DNA of 64,000 bases from Phenylobacterium sp. (GCF_030697925.1 NZ_JAUYOJ010000080.1:97885-161884); one strand, 5' to 3'; positions 30,185 through 42,112 are shown, numbered from the stretch's first letter. The notes: a model not told the origin generated them from the letters alone. Numbers and translations: made by a program.

Positions 30185-31210
30185 GTGTCCTTGCTTCGAC
30201 ATTCCCGGGCTCGCATGGCGTTCGTCGCCGGTTTCGCCGTCCTCGCCCTGGCCGGATGCGCCGGCAAGGAAAAGAAGCCCCGCCTCGCCTATGAGGAGCG
30301 GCCCGTCGAACTGCTCTACGCCACCGGCGCCGACCGGCTGGACCGGGGCCTGTGGAACCAGGCGGTGCAGTATTTCGGCGAGGTGGAGCGCCAGCACCCC
30401 TATTCGGAATGGTCGCGGCGGGCGATCCTGATGACCGCCTACGCCCACTACCAGGGCAACAACTACGCCGAGGCGATCGGCGACGCCGATCGGTTCATCT
30501 CGCTCTATCCGGGCAACCCGGCCGCCGCCTATGCGCACTATCTGAAGGCCATCTGCTATTTCGAGCAGATCGTCGATGTGGGTCGCGACCAGGCCGCCAC
30601 CGGTCAGGCGCTGAACAACCTGCAGGAAATCGTCCAGCGGTTCCCGCGCACCGAATACGCCGCCGACGCCCGCCTGAAGATCGACATGGTCAACGACCAG
30701 CTGGCCGGCAAGGAAATGACCGTCGGCCGCTACTATCTGCGCCAGGGCGACACCCTGGCCGCCATCGGCCGCTTCAAGACCGTCATCGACCGCTACCAGA
30801 CCACCAGTCACGCGCCCGAGGCGCTGTACCGTCTGGTGGAGGCCTATCTGACCCTGGGCCTGGCCGAGGAGGCCAAACGCAACGGCGCCGTGCTGGGCCA
30901 CAACTATCCCGGCGATCCCTGGTACCGCGACGCCTACAAGCTGCTCACCGACAAGGGCCTGCGCCCGGCGACGGAGCCCACCGGCGATCGCCGGGGGATC
31001 ATGTCGCGCCTGCCGTTCGTCAAGGACAAGAAGGCCACGGTGAAGCCGCCGGCCGCCGAGGGACCTGCGATGCCGACCGCGGCGGCGGCCATGGCGCCCG
31101 CCGCCGAGGCCGCGCCCGAAGCGGCCCCCGCCGAGGCGCCGAAGGCCGCCCCGCCCAAGCGCAAGGGCCTGCTTTCGCGCATCCCGTTCCTGGGCGACCG
31201 GGACAAATAG
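30185..31210 (+). CDS. bamD: Outer membrane assembly lipoprotein BamD
   Basis: TPR lipoprotein of the BAM complex that inserts beta-barrel proteins. 341 residues: a type II signal peptide with lipobox LALAGC, then about five TPR-like repeats (about 45-260) with the family features WNQAVQYFGEVERQHPYSEW and MTAYAHYQGNNYAEAI. GTG 30185 has GAGG five bases upstream and gives a normal basic N-region; ATG 30215 is the alternative. An extra C-terminal tail of about 75 residues carries two similar motifs, GIMSRLPFVKDKK and GLLSRIPFLGDRDK, joined by an Ala/Pro linker. It is followed by recN after 57 bases. Confidence 0.94.
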   Translation: MSLLRHSRARMAFVAGFAVLALAGCAGKEKKPRLAYEERPVELLYATGADRLDRGLWNQAVQYFGEVERQHPYSEWSRRAILMTAYAHYQGNNYAEAIGDADRFISLYPGNPAAAYAHYLKAICYFEQIVDVGRDQAATGQALNNLQEIVQRFPRTEYAADARLKIDMVNDQLAGKEMTVGRYYLRQGDTLAAIGRFKTVIDRYQTTSHAPEALYRLVEAYLTLGLAEEAKRNGAVLGHNYPGDPWYRDAYKLLTDKGLRPATEPTGDRRGIMSRLPFVKDKKATVKPPAAEGPAMPTAAAAMAPAAEAAPEAAPAEAPKAAPPKRKGLLSRIPFLGDRDK

Positions 31211-31267
31211 AACCTAAAGCGAACGCGCGGGCTTCCGGCCCGTGCGATTCCAGGCGATCTTGCGAAC

Positions 31268-32965
31268 ATGCTGATCGGACTGTGGATCCGCGACGTGGTG
31301 CTGATCGAGGCCTTGGACCTGTCCATCGGCCCGGGCCTCACGGCGCTCACCGGCGAGACCGGGGCGGGGAAGTCGATCATCCTCGACGCCCTGGGCCTGG
31401 CCGTGGGCGTCCGGGCCGAGGCGGGGCTGGTGCGCCAGGGCGCGGCCCAGGCGGCGGTCTCGGCCGTGTTCGCGCCCTCGCCCGACCATCCCATCTGGGA
31501 CGTACTTGAGGAGAAGGGGCTCTCCTACGCCCGCGACGAGGACCTGATCCTGCGACGCACCCTCTCGGTCGACGGCCGCAGCCGCGCCTTCGTCAACGAC
31601 CAGGCCACCAGCGCCACCGTGCTGCGCGAGCTGGGCGATCTACTGCTGGAGGTCCACGGCCAGCACGAGACCGTGGGCCTGCTGGACGCGCGCACCCACC
31701 GCCCGCTGCTGGACGCCTATGGCGCCCTGGCTGGGCTGGGCGGAACGGTTTCGGTGCGATGGAGCGACTGGCGCGCCGCTCGAGCCCGCGCCGACGAGTT
31801 GCGCGAGATCGTCGGGCGAGCCGCCGCCGAGAGCGAGGAACTAACCCTTAGGCTCTCCGAACTGGACCGCCTCGATCCCCAACCCGGCGAAGAGACGGTG
31901 TTGGCCGAGGAGCGGGCCATACTGGGCGCTTCCGAAAAGGCGCTATCCGACATTTCCGATGCTCGCGAAGCCTTCAACGGCCTCTCAAGCAAGCTCGCCC
32001 AGGCCGTCCGAGCCGTCGAGCACGCCCGCACCCGCGCCATCGCCGCGGGGGCCGCGGAGGAGGGGGCGGCCGTCACCCGCCTGGCCGCCGCCAGCGCCGC
32101 CATCGACCGGGTGTTCGGCGAGGCCCAGGAGGCCGAGGCCGCGGTCGACGCCGCGGCCGGCGCCTTCGACTTCCGTCCCGACCAGCTGGAGAAGACCGAG
32201 GAGCGGCTGTTCGAGCTGCGCGGCATGGCCCGCAAGCTCAGTGTCAGCGTCGAGGAACTGCCCATCCTGCGGGTGCGGTTCGCCGAGCGACTGCGGGCCA
32301 TGGAATCCTCCGAGGACGACCTCAAGGCCGCCGAGGCCGCGGTGGCTGCCGCCCGCGCCAGCTATCTGGACGCCGCGGGGAAACTCACCGAGGCCCGCCG
32401 CGCGGCCGGCGAGCGCCTGGCCGCCGCGGTCATGGGCGAACTGGCGCCGTTGAAGCTGGACAAGGCCCGCTTCCGGGTCGCTGTCGAGCCCCTGGCGGAA
32501 GACCGCGCGGGTCCGGGCGGCCAGGACCGCGTCGCCTTCGAGATCGCCACCAATCCCGGCGCGCCGTTCGGCGACCTGGGCGCCATCGCCTCGGGCGGGG
32601 AACTGGCCCGTTTCGCCCTGGCGCTGAAGGCCTCCCTGGCCGGCCGGGCCGAAGGTCCCCAGCCGCTAATGATCTTCGACGAGGTGGACCAGGGCGTGGG
32701 CGGGGCCGTGGCCGACGCCGTGGGCCTGCGCCTGAAGCGCCTGGCCACCGCCGCCCAGGTGCTGGTGGTCACCCATTCGCCGCAGGTCGCCGCCCGGGCC
32801 GAGGCCCATTGGCGGATCTCCAAGGCCGGCGACGGCGAGCGACTGCGCACGGCGGTGGAGACCCTGTCGGCCGCCGAGCGCGAGGAAGAGATCGCCCGCA
32901 TGCTGGCGGGCGCCCAGATCACCGACGCGGCCAGAGCCGCCGCCAGGGCCTTGATGCATGCCTGA
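31268..32965 (+). CDS. recN: DNA repair protein RecN
   Basis: SMC-like ATPase acting in recombinational repair of double-strand breaks. 565 residues. Walker A is GETGAGKS at 29-36, then VHGQHET and a long helical middle part that folds as an antiparallel coiled coil; SGGELARFALALK is the ABC signature and MIFDEVDQGVGGAVADAVG is Walker B, followed by VVTHSPQVAARA. A patch at about 31740-31990 uses less GC-biased codons than the rest. Its stop is 19 bases before the intergenic repeat that precedes ligA. Confidence 0.95.
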   Translation: MLIGLWIRDVVLIEALDLSIGPGLTALTGETGAGKSIILDALGLAVGVRAEAGLVRQGAAQAAVSAVFAPSPDHPIWDVLEEKGLSYARDEDLILRRTLSVDGRSRAFVNDQATSATVLRELGDLLLEVHGQHETVGLLDARTHRPLLDAYGALAGLGGTVSVRWSDWRAARARADELREIVGRAAAESEELTLRLSELDRLDPQPGEETVLAEERAILGASEKALSDISDAREAFNGLSSKLAQAVRAVEHARTRAIAAGAAEEGAAVTRLAAASAAIDRVFGEAQEAEAAVDAAAGAFDFRPDQLEKTEERLFELRGMARKLSVSVEELPILRVRFAERLRAMESSEDDLKAAEAAVAAARASYLDAAGKLTEARRAAGERLAAAVMGELAPLKLDKARFRVAVEPLAEDRAGPGGQDRVAFEIATNPGAPFGDLGAIASGGELARFALALKASLAGRAEGPQPLMIFDEVDQGVGGAVADAVGLRLKRLATAAQVLVVTHSPQVAARAEAHWRISKAGDGERLRTAVETLSAAEREEEIARMLAGAQITDAARAAARALMHA

Positions 32966-32984
32966 GATCGACTGGTTTCAAGAT

Positions 32985-35464
<2,480 letters not shown>

Positions 35465-35489
35465 GCCGGCGCACCATGGTCCGATCGGG

Positions 35490-36011
35490 ATGAGCGCCTA
35501 TCTGATCGTGTTCGGGGCGGCCGTCCGTGCGGATGGCCAGCCCAGTGGCAGCCTGATGCGCAGGCTGGAGGGGGCGCTGGCCGCCGCCAGGCTGTTGGAC
35601 GCGCCCTATTTCGTTCCGACCGGCGGACTCGGTGAGACAGGCTTCGTGGAGGCCGAAGTGATGGCGCGGGTGCTGCGCGCCGCAGGCGTGCCTGAGAACC
35701 GCATCCTGATCGAGGACATGTCCGTCGACACCCTGGAGTCCGTGCGCCGCTGCGACGCGATCCTGAAGGCGCGCGACGATGTGGCGGCGGTCTATGTCTG
35801 CACCAGTCCCTACCACCAGCCACGCTGCTGGCTACTCCTGACCCTGCTCGGCTACCGCACCGTCCGGCCGCCGATGCCCGCGGACCGGGCGTCGCTCGGT
35901 TTGGCGAAATGGCTGATCTTCGTGACCAAGGAGTTCATTGCGGCACCCTATGATTGCATACTATTGTTGTGCGACCGGATGACGGTTGGAAGGGGGGCTC
36001 CTTCCGCATAG
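35490..36011 (+). CDS. YdcF/SanA-like DUF218 protein
   Basis: 173 residues of the YdcF (ElyC/SanA, DUF218) family, whose members bind nucleotides or act in envelope-related processes; the exact activity is unclear. Visible motifs: IVFGAAVRADGQPS at the start, PTGGLGETGFVEAEVM, GVPENRILIEDMSVDTLES and VYVCTSPYHQPRC. It lacks a membrane anchor of the kind seen in ElyC. It lies 25 bases after ligA and 27 bases before the first of two exported unknown proteins, so probably one transcription unit. Confidence 0.85.
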   Translation: MSAYLIVFGAAVRADGQPSGSLMRRLEGALAAARLLDAPYFVPTGGLGETGFVEAEVMARVLRAAGVPENRILIEDMSVDTLESVRRCDAILKARDDVAAVYVCTSPYHQPRCWLLLTLLGYRTVRPPMPADRASLGLAKWLIFVTKEFIAAPYDCILLLCDRMTVGRGAPSA

Positions 36012-36038
36012 GTCGTCGCCGGCAAACGGGGGTCGGTC

Positions 36039-36431
36039 ATGCGGAAGTATTTGATCCTTGGAGCTGTTGGCTTGATCGCCATCGCCCTCGTGGTGTTCTA
36101 CCTGCCGCCGAAACCTGATCCGACGCCCCCGCCGGTCACGCCCGGCGACCCGCTCGCCCAGCAACTGGCGTTGCTGGCGGAGAATGCCGAGCGCACCTGC
36201 CTGGTGGGCGCCGACACGCGCACGAGCGCGGCGGTCAGCTCTCAGATCGAGCTGATCAAGGGCGTCCGCGCGAGCGCCAATGTCGAGCGCCGCGAACAGG
36301 CGCTGAGGGGCGCCATCGACTTTCCGGAAAAGCTGAAGGCTCCCGAAATGGCCGCCGCGCGCGCCTGTCTGGAACCTTGGGCCGAACAGATGCGCCGGCT
36401 CGCCGAAGTGGCGATGCAGAAACCGGGCTGA
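36039..36431 (+). CDS. Membrane-anchored protein of unknown function, shares a Cys domain with its neighbour
   Basis: 130 residues: an N-terminal membrane helix (about 4-21), a proline-rich linker (23-37, PPKPDPTPPPVTP), then a mostly helical domain with two cysteines (Cys54 in AERTCL, Cys110 in ARACLEPW), probably in the periplasm. The stretch VERREQALRGAIDFPEKL (82-99) aligns with VEQRERRVRGAARDLPKAL in the next protein, and the cysteines align as well. I know of no family name for this domain. It lies 22 bases before the next gene. Confidence 0.75.
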   Translation: MRKYLILGAVGLIAIALVVFYLPPKPDPTPPPVTPGDPLAQQLALLAENAERTCLVGADTRTSAAVSSQIELIKGVRASANVERREQALRGAIDFPEKLKAPEMAAARACLEPWAEQMRRLAEVAMQKPG

Positions 36432-36453
36432 CGTCCAGGAAGAGGAGACGTCC

Positions 36454-38169
36454 ATGCGCAGGGATCGTCGATGGAGAACGCTCGGCGGCTTGGCCCTGGC
36501 GGCCCTGGCGGCCCTCGCGGCCAGCGGCGGACCGTCGGTGCGGGCGCAGGTCGCGCCGGAGGATCTCCGCACCCTCGAGGCCGTGGCCGCCCAGCTGAAC
36601 AGCGTGGTCGTCAGCGCTGAGCGGAGTTGCCTCTCCAGCGTCGAGACGACCAAGCGGAGGGGCTTCTTCTCCGGGATCTCACAGGACTGGGGCGAGTTCG
36701 TTCGCCTTGGCATGTCAGGCGGGGTGGAGCAGCGAGAGCGGCGGGTCCGGGGCGCGGCCCGCGACCTTCCGAAGGCGCTCTGGTCGGTGCAGGACGACAA
36801 GATCCGAACCTGTATCCAGGCGCAGGTGCAGCCGACGTTCCTGGCCTATGGCCGGGTCCTCGAGCGGATCGCCGCCGGCAACTTGCCGGCCCTTATCGGT
36901 TTCCGGTTCGATTTCCAACGGGTCCGCACGGCCGACCGGAAGCGGTTCACCGACCAATTGGTCGTCCACGCCCAGGCGCCGGGGCAGACCGTCAACCAGC
37001 GGATTTCGCTGCAGGACCCGACGGGCATCCCCTATTTCGTGCAGTATTTCTCACTACCCCAGAGTGGCGCGGCGGTTTCCGGGGTCATCGCGGCCGAGGC
37101 GGCTTCGTCCCAACTCACCAGCACCCCACCGATCCTGACCAACTTCTGCTTCCAGAAGGCGCCGGGGACCGTTCCGGCGGGCGTCAGCCACGACTATTTC
37201 ACCTGCCCGGAAGGCGGCGTCTGCCGGCCGTCGCCGCTGACGACCCGTCTCCTGCGCGCCTGCCCGAACCCGCCGCCCTCCGCCTCGGCGGCCCCGAAGG
37301 TCTGGCGCGCCAGCTATCAGCGCGAGGGCGCGTCGCAGGCGGCCGTCAGCTGGAACGTTCCATCGATCGAGACCCTCTCCGGCCGGGGCGCGAGCCACAC
37401 GGGCTACAGCATCTTCACGCTGGAGGACCAGACGTTCCGCGACATGCCGCAGGTCACCTCGGTGGTGGTCGGCCTGAAGGTCAACGGCGTGGCCGTCAAC
37501 GAGGATGGCGTCCCGCCGGAGCTGAGGCCCGTCAAGGTCGAGCCCGGCGGACCGTTGAGCTACAGCTTCGCGCTGCAGACCCTCAACTTCGACGGCGCCC
37601 GGCGGGGGTGCGAGGACATCGAGGTCAGCCTCACCCCGCTGCTGGAAGACGGCCGCAAGGGGCCCACGCGCGTCGCGCGGCTCGATTATGTGGCCTTCCG
37701 CGATGTCGCCCCACGGCCGGCGGCGGGAGACGGCTCGGGCCTGACCTGGAGCGCCACCTACATCCGCCCGGCGGAGGCGTGGCGGAACATGCTGATCCTC
37801 AACTCCTACTCCTATCCCTTCGCGAGCGCCGCAGCGCAGGAGGCGGTCATCGCCAAGGCGCAGGCGGACAAGGCCTGGCTCGACGCTCAAGGCTTTGTCT
37901 ACAACGGTCAGCCGGTGGTTGGCGCCATCCGGCCGCCGCGAATCCTGCAGCCCGACGGCTCGGCCGCCTACGGTTTGATGGCGGCGCTTCGCCAACCCTC
38001 GGGACAGCTACGCCTGGTGTCCACCTATGAGGCCGGCAAGGCGCTGGCCGGCTACCTGAAGGCCCAGCGCGGACGAAGCGCGCGCGCCGCTCAGGTGATC
38101 GACAAGGCGCCGTTTGTCCTGGCCGCCGGCGCGAACATCATGAGCCTGCCGGGGGTCTGTGAGAACTGA
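36454..38169 (+). CDS. Large exported protein of unknown function with the same N-terminal Cys domain
   Basis: 571 residues with an Ala-rich signal peptide (about 1-31, ending VRAQ). The mature N-terminus (about 35-130) repeats the domain of the upstream gene: AERSCL with Cys59, VEQRERRVRGAARDLPKAL (91-109), and Cys120 in IRTCIQAQ. The middle has a cysteine cluster (NFCFQKAPG, YFTCPEGGVCRPS, LLRACPNP), and the rest looks beta-rich with one Cys in RRGCEDIEV and one near the C-terminus (PGVCEN). No catalytic motif is evident. ATG 36454 follows AGGAGGAG-like bases (gaagaggagacgtcc). Likely periplasmic or surface-located, stabilised by disulfides. Confidence 0.75.
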   Translation: MRRDRRWRTLGGLALAALAALAASGGPSVRAQVAPEDLRTLEAVAAQLNSVVVSAERSCLSSVETTKRRGFFSGISQDWGEFVRLGMSGGVEQRERRVRGAARDLPKALWSVQDDKIRTCIQAQVQPTFLAYGRVLERIAAGNLPALIGFRFDFQRVRTADRKRFTDQLVVHAQAPGQTVNQRISLQDPTGIPYFVQYFSLPQSGAAVSGVIAAEAASSQLTSTPPILTNFCFQKAPGTVPAGVSHDYFTCPEGGVCRPSPLTTRLLRACPNPPPSASAAPKVWRASYQREGASQAAVSWNVPSIETLSGRGASHTGYSIFTLEDQTFRDMPQVTSVVVGLKVNGVAVNEDGVPPELRPVKVEPGGPLSYSFALQTLNFDGARRGCEDIEVSLTPLLEDGRKGPTRVARLDYVAFRDVAPRPAAGDGSGLTWSATYIRPAEAWRNMLILNSYSYPFASAAAQEAVIAKAQADKAWLDAQGFVYNGQPVVGAIRPPRILQPDGSAAYGLMAALRQPSGQLRLVSTYEAGKALAGYLKAQRGRSARAAQVIDKAPFVLAAGANIMSLPGVCEN

Positions 38170-38199
38170 ACCCTGGCGACAGGTGCGACCGCCGGCGTC

Positions 38200-39045
38200 T
38201 CACGCCGAACGGGCCGTCACGATCCAGCTGGCGGACGGCAGCTTGACGCCGTCCTCGCCCTCGTGCGGGCGCAAGGCCTCGCGCACGGTGTCGATCACCC
38301 TGTCCCGCCGCTCGGGATGCTCGCGCAGCATGGCGCCCAGCGGGCCCACCCTCAGCGCCACGCCGAGCGTCTGTTCCAGGTCGCCGCTGCCGATCTTGCG
38401 GTCGTGCGGGGCGGTCTCGATGGCGCCGAAGCCCGCCTGGGAGAGAATGTCCCGCACCCGCGCCGGATCGGCGAAGGCGAAGGGGCCCGGGGCGAGCGGA
38501 TCGTTGGGCGGCGGGGGCGGCAGCAAGGACAAGGCCGCGGCCATCGGCAGCGTCATGAACGGGTTCTCGTCGGGCCTGCGCCAGCAGACGAAGGCCAGGC
38601 GCCCGCCCGGCTTCAGGGCGCGGCGGATATTGCTGAAGGCCGCGACGGGATCGGCGAAGAACATCACGCCGAAGCGCGAGAAGGCGCCGTCGAACGACGC
38701 TGGCTCGAACGCATAGGTCTGGGCGTCGGCCTCCAGGAAGTCCGGTCCGTTCGGGCCGCCGCGGCGGCGGGCGACCTCCAGCATGGGCCGCGAGATGTCG
38801 ACGCCGAGCACCGACCCGCCCGACGCAACGGCCTGCGCCAGCGCCAGGCTGGTCTGGCCGGAACCGCAGCCGATATCCAGAATCCGCTCGCCGGGCCTGG
38901 GCGCCAGGGCGGCCGTCGCTTTCTGGCCCAGGGGCTCGAGCTGGGCGTCCATGCGGTCCTGGAGGCTCGCCCAGGTGTCGCCCGCCCCGGCGTTCCAGAA
39001 TTCGATCTGGGCGGCGTTGGCGGTCGTTTCGTCCGTCGTGGTCAT
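38200..39045 (-). CDS. Class I SAM-dependent methyltransferase
   Basis: 281 residues. The SAM-binding motif I is ILDIGCGSGQTSLALA at about 55-70, then VLGVDISRPMLEVARRR and FSRFGVMFFADPVAAF; the order and spacing match the UbiE/Methyltransf_11/25 group of small-molecule methyltransferases. N-terminal IEFWNAGAGDTWA is typical of a subgroup often annotated simply as class I methyltransferase. Substrate unknown. Converges on the preceding exported protein gene; no clear terminator between them. Confidence 0.85.
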   Translation of the reverse strand: MTTTDETTANAAQIEFWNAGAGDTWASLQDRMDAQLEPLGQKATAALAPRPGERILDIGCGSGQTSLALAQAVASGGSVLGVDISRPMLEVARRRGGPNGPDFLEADAQTYAFEPASFDGAFSRFGVMFFADPVAAFSNIRRALKPGGRLAFVCWRRPDENPFMTLPMAAALSLLPPPPPNDPLAPGPFAFADPARVRDILSQAGFGAIETAPHDRKIGSGDLEQTLGVALRVGPLGAMLREHPERRDRVIDTVREALRPHEGEDGVKLPSASWIVTARSA

Positions 39046-39071
39046 TGGGCGGCCCCTCCCGGAGCGGTCGG

Positions 39072-40886
39072 CTAGATCGGTTGGCAGGCGGCCTCGAGCC
39101 AGGTGCGCACTTCGCCCTCGACCCGCGGTCCGATCTCCGCCCAGACCCGGGCGTGGTAGGCGTTGAGCTGGTCGCGCTCGGCAGGGCTGAGCATCTCGAC
39201 CACCACCAGGCGGCGATCCATGGGGGCCAGGGTGAGGGTCGCGAAGCCGTGCATCGGCCGCTCGCCGCCGGGGATGGCTTCGGCCTCGGTCACGTATTGC
39301 AGGTTCTCGATGCGGATGCCGTAGGCGCCTTCCTTGTAGTAGCCCGGCTCGTTGGAGACGATCATCCCCGGCTTGAGCGCCACGAAGTTGGGCAGCTTGG
39401 ATATCCGCTGTGGCCCCTCGTGGACGCCGAGATAGGAGCCGACGCCATGGCCGGTGCCGTGGTCGTAGTCGAGGCCCATCATCCAGAGCGGGGCCCGGGC
39501 GAGCGCGTCCAGGGCCGAACCGGTGGTGCCGGCCGGGAAGCGAATGGCGGCGAGCGCCAGGTGACCCTTCAGCACCAGGGTGAAGCGCTCGCGCATTTCC
39601 TGGCTGGGTTCGCCGATGGCCACCGTGCGGGTGATGTCGGTGGTGCCGTCCAGGTACTGGGCGCCGGAGTCGACCAGCAGCAATGAACCGACCTCGGTCA
39701 GCTTGTTGAGGCGATTGGTCGGGCGGTAGTGGACGACAGCGCCGTTGGAAGCCGCGCCGGCGATGGTGTCGAAGGAGAGGTCCTTGAGCGCGCCGGTGGC
39801 CTGGCGGAAGCCTTCCAGTTTGGTCACCACCTCGATCTCATCGACCGTGCGGGTCTGGGCCTCGGTGGCCAGCCAGTGCAGGAACTGGGTGACCGCGGCG
39901 CCGTCGCGGCGGTGGGCCTCGCGGGTTCCCTCGATCTCGATGTCGTTCTTGCAGGCGCGGGGCAGGGCGCAAGGGTCATCGCCGCGCACCACCTCGGCGC
40001 CGGCCTTGGCCAGGGCGTCGAAATACCAGGCCGAGGACTGGCCGGGATCGACCAGGACCCGCTTGCCCTTCAGCTCGGCCAGGGCGGCGGGGAGGTCGTC
40101 GGCGGTCTCCAGCCGCACCTCGTTGCCCAGCCAGGCCCGCAGCTCGGGGCTGACCTTCACCGGATCGAGAAACAGGCGGGCCGAGCCGTCCCGGTTGAGG
40201 ATCGCCTGGCCCAGCGGCAGGGGGGAGCGGATCACGTCGCCGCCGCGGATGTTGAACAGCCAGGCGATGGACGACGGCGCGGTCAGGACCGTCGCCTCGG
40301 CGTTCTTGCCGGTGATCGCCTCGCCGACCCGGGCGCGCTTGGCGGCCGACTCCTCGCCGGCATAGGCCAGCGGATGGGGAACCACCGGGGCCGTCGGCTG
40401 AGCCGGGCGCGCGGCGCCCCAGGCGGTGTCCAGCGGGTTCGGGGCGACGGGTTTCAACACGGCCCCGGCCTTGGCGGCGGCGGCCTTGAGCCGCTCCAGG
40501 GCGTCGGGGGAGTGCAGGCGCGGATCGTAGCCGATGGTCTGGCCCCGGCCGGTGGCGGTCTCCAGATAGGCGGGCACGCCGCCCTCCACGAGGTCGCGGA
40601 TCTCGAACACGCCCTGATCGACCTGGTCGCGGACCTGCAGGGTGTAGCGGCCGTCCACGAAGATGGCGGCCTTGTCCTTGAGGATCACCGCGGCCCCGGC
40701 CGAGCCGGTGAAGCCGGTGGCCCAGCCGAGCCGGTCATTGGCCTGCGGCAGGTACTCGTTCTGGTGTTCGTCCTCGTGGGGAACCAGGAAGCCGTCCAGG
40801 CCCTGGGCGCTCATCGCCTGACGGATCAGGGGAACGTGCTTGGGGCCGAAGGACGGGTCGGTGCTTTCGTCGAAGGTCTGGCGCAT
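39072..40886 (-). CDS. pepP: Xaa-Pro aminopeptidase (aminopeptidase P, M24B)
   Basis: 604 residues, the long three-domain form also found in eukaryotic cytosolic APP: two creatinase-like N-terminal domains and a pita-bread metallopeptidase domain. The metal-binding residues are present: Asp in LLLVDSGAQYLDG, Asp in TTDITRTV, His in GTGHGVGSYLGVHEG, Glu in SNEPGYY and Glu in IRIENLQYV. It removes N-terminal residues preceding proline, in the cytoplasm. ATG 40886. Separated by 26 bases from the methyltransferase gene downstream, so they may share a transcript. Confidence 0.93.
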   Translation of the reverse strand: MRQTFDESTDPSFGPKHVPLIRQAMSAQGLDGFLVPHEDEHQNEYLPQANDRLGWATGFTGSAGAAVILKDKAAIFVDGRYTLQVRDQVDQGVFEIRDLVEGGVPAYLETATGRGQTIGYDPRLHSPDALERLKAAAAKAGAVLKPVAPNPLDTAWGAARPAQPTAPVVPHPLAYAGEESAAKRARVGEAITGKNAEATVLTAPSSIAWLFNIRGGDVIRSPLPLGQAILNRDGSARLFLDPVKVSPELRAWLGNEVRLETADDLPAALAELKGKRVLVDPGQSSAWYFDALAKAGAEVVRGDDPCALPRACKNDIEIEGTREAHRRDGAAVTQFLHWLATEAQTRTVDEIEVVTKLEGFRQATGALKDLSFDTIAGAASNGAVVHYRPTNRLNKLTEVGSLLLVDSGAQYLDGTTDITRTVAIGEPSQEMRERFTLVLKGHLALAAIRFPAGTTGSALDALARAPLWMMGLDYDHGTGHGVGSYLGVHEGPQRISKLPNFVALKPGMIVSNEPGYYKEGAYGIRIENLQYVTEAEAIPGGERPMHGFATLTLAPMDRRLVVVEMLSPAERDQLNAYHARVWAEIGPRVEGEVRTWLEAACQPI

Positions 40887-40942
40887 GGGGCGAACTTAGG
40901 GAAGGTCGCCCGACTTCGCCACCTTGGCCTCAGTCGGGGGCC

Positions 40943-42112
40943 TCAGTCAGGCCGGCGCAGCAGCAGCAGGCAGGCGAAGGCCAGCACGCTGGCGGCGATC
41001 AGCACGCCGAGCGCCAACTCCACCGAACGCGCCAGGGCCAGGGCGAAGAGCAGCGGGGCGATCGCTCCGACCAGTCGCGCCGGGACGTTCAACGAGCCCA
41101 GCCGGCCGCCATAGTTCAGCGCCCCGAACAGGGCCAAGGGCAGGGTCCCTCGAACGATGGTGAAGAGCCCATTGCCTGCGCCGTAGAGGATGGCGAAGGG
41201 CGCGGCGGCTATCGGGCCGAGCGCCAGCAGCAGGCCGGCGCCGATCGGGAAGGCGACGACGGTGACGCGGCCCGAGTTCAGCGGGTGGATCCGGCGCACC
41301 AGCACGAACTCTGCGAAGCGGGCGGCCACCTGGGCCGGCCCCACCAGCATGCCCGCCGCCACCGCCGCCGCGGCGCTGGCGCCCATGGCCGTCAACATGG
41401 GCGGCAGGTGGGCGCCCATGATCGAGCCGATCCCAGACATCACCGCCAGCGCCGTGGCCAGCAGCACCATCTGGAAGGCGACCGGAGCCGGGCTGGCCGG
41501 CGCGTCGGTTGCGGCGTCCTCGGTCGGCGCTACGACCGCCGGAGCGTCCCGCGGCAGGGTCAGGTGGAGCGGCAGGCAGATCAGCAGGTTGGCCGCGGCC
41601 CAGACCAGGCAGGCGCCGCGCCAGCCGATCTCATGGTCCATCCAGGCGGTGAGCGGCCAGGCGATGGTCGAGGCAAAGCCGGCGATCAGGGTGACCCCGG
41701 TGATCGAGCGCCGCGCGTCCAGGCCGAACCACCCGACTAGGCCCGCGAAGGCGATGTCGTAGAGGCCGAGCGCCATGCCCAGGCCCAGCACCAGCCAGGA
41801 GAGAGCCAGGTGCCACGGTTCCTGCGAGACCGCCATGCCGGCCAGGCCCAGGGCCAGGATGATGCTGGCGGCCGACAGCGGCAGACGCGCGCCGCTGCGG
41901 TCGACGGAACGTCCGGCGGCGGGGCCCACGAAGGCATGGATCAGCAGGGCGCCGGAAAAGGCGCCGAACACGAAAGCGGTGGAGGTCCCCACCGCCTGGG
42001 ACATGGAGCCGGCCAGGGAGGCGGGCAGGTAGCTGGAACAGGCATAGCCGATGGTCTGGGTCGCCCCGAGGGTCAGGACGGCGCGGCGGGGGCTGATGCT
42101 CTGCGCCGCCAT
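40943..42112 (-). CDS. Major facilitator superfamily transporter
   Basis: 389 residues with twelve predicted hydrophobic segments and the usual loop between helices 2 and 3 (GPAAGRSVDRSGARLPL, a degenerate form of the G-x-x-x-D-R motif A). Substrate unknown; the layout resembles small MCT/NarK-like carriers. I chose ATG 42112 (MAAQSISPRRAV) because the extension to TTG 42172 is hydrophilic and has no family support. It overlaps no neighbour and is divergent from the GIY-YIG gene. Confidence 0.85.
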   Translation of the reverse strand: MAAQSISPRRAVLTLGATQTIGYACSSYLPASLAGSMSQAVGTSTAFVFGAFSGALLIHAFVGPAAGRSVDRSGARLPLSAASIILALGLAGMAVSQEPWHLALSWLVLGLGMALGLYDIAFAGLVGWFGLDARRSITGVTLIAGFASTIAWPLTAWMDHEIGWRGACLVWAAANLLICLPLHLTLPRDAPAVVAPTEDAATDAPASPAPVAFQMVLLATALAVMSGIGSIMGAHLPPMLTAMGASAAAAVAAGMLVGPAQVAARFAEFVLVRRIHPLNSGRVTVVAFPIGAGLLLALGPIAAAPFAILYGAGNGLFTIVRGTLPLALFGALNYGGRLGSLNVPARLVGAIAPLLFALALARSVELALGVLIAASVLAFACLLLLRRPD

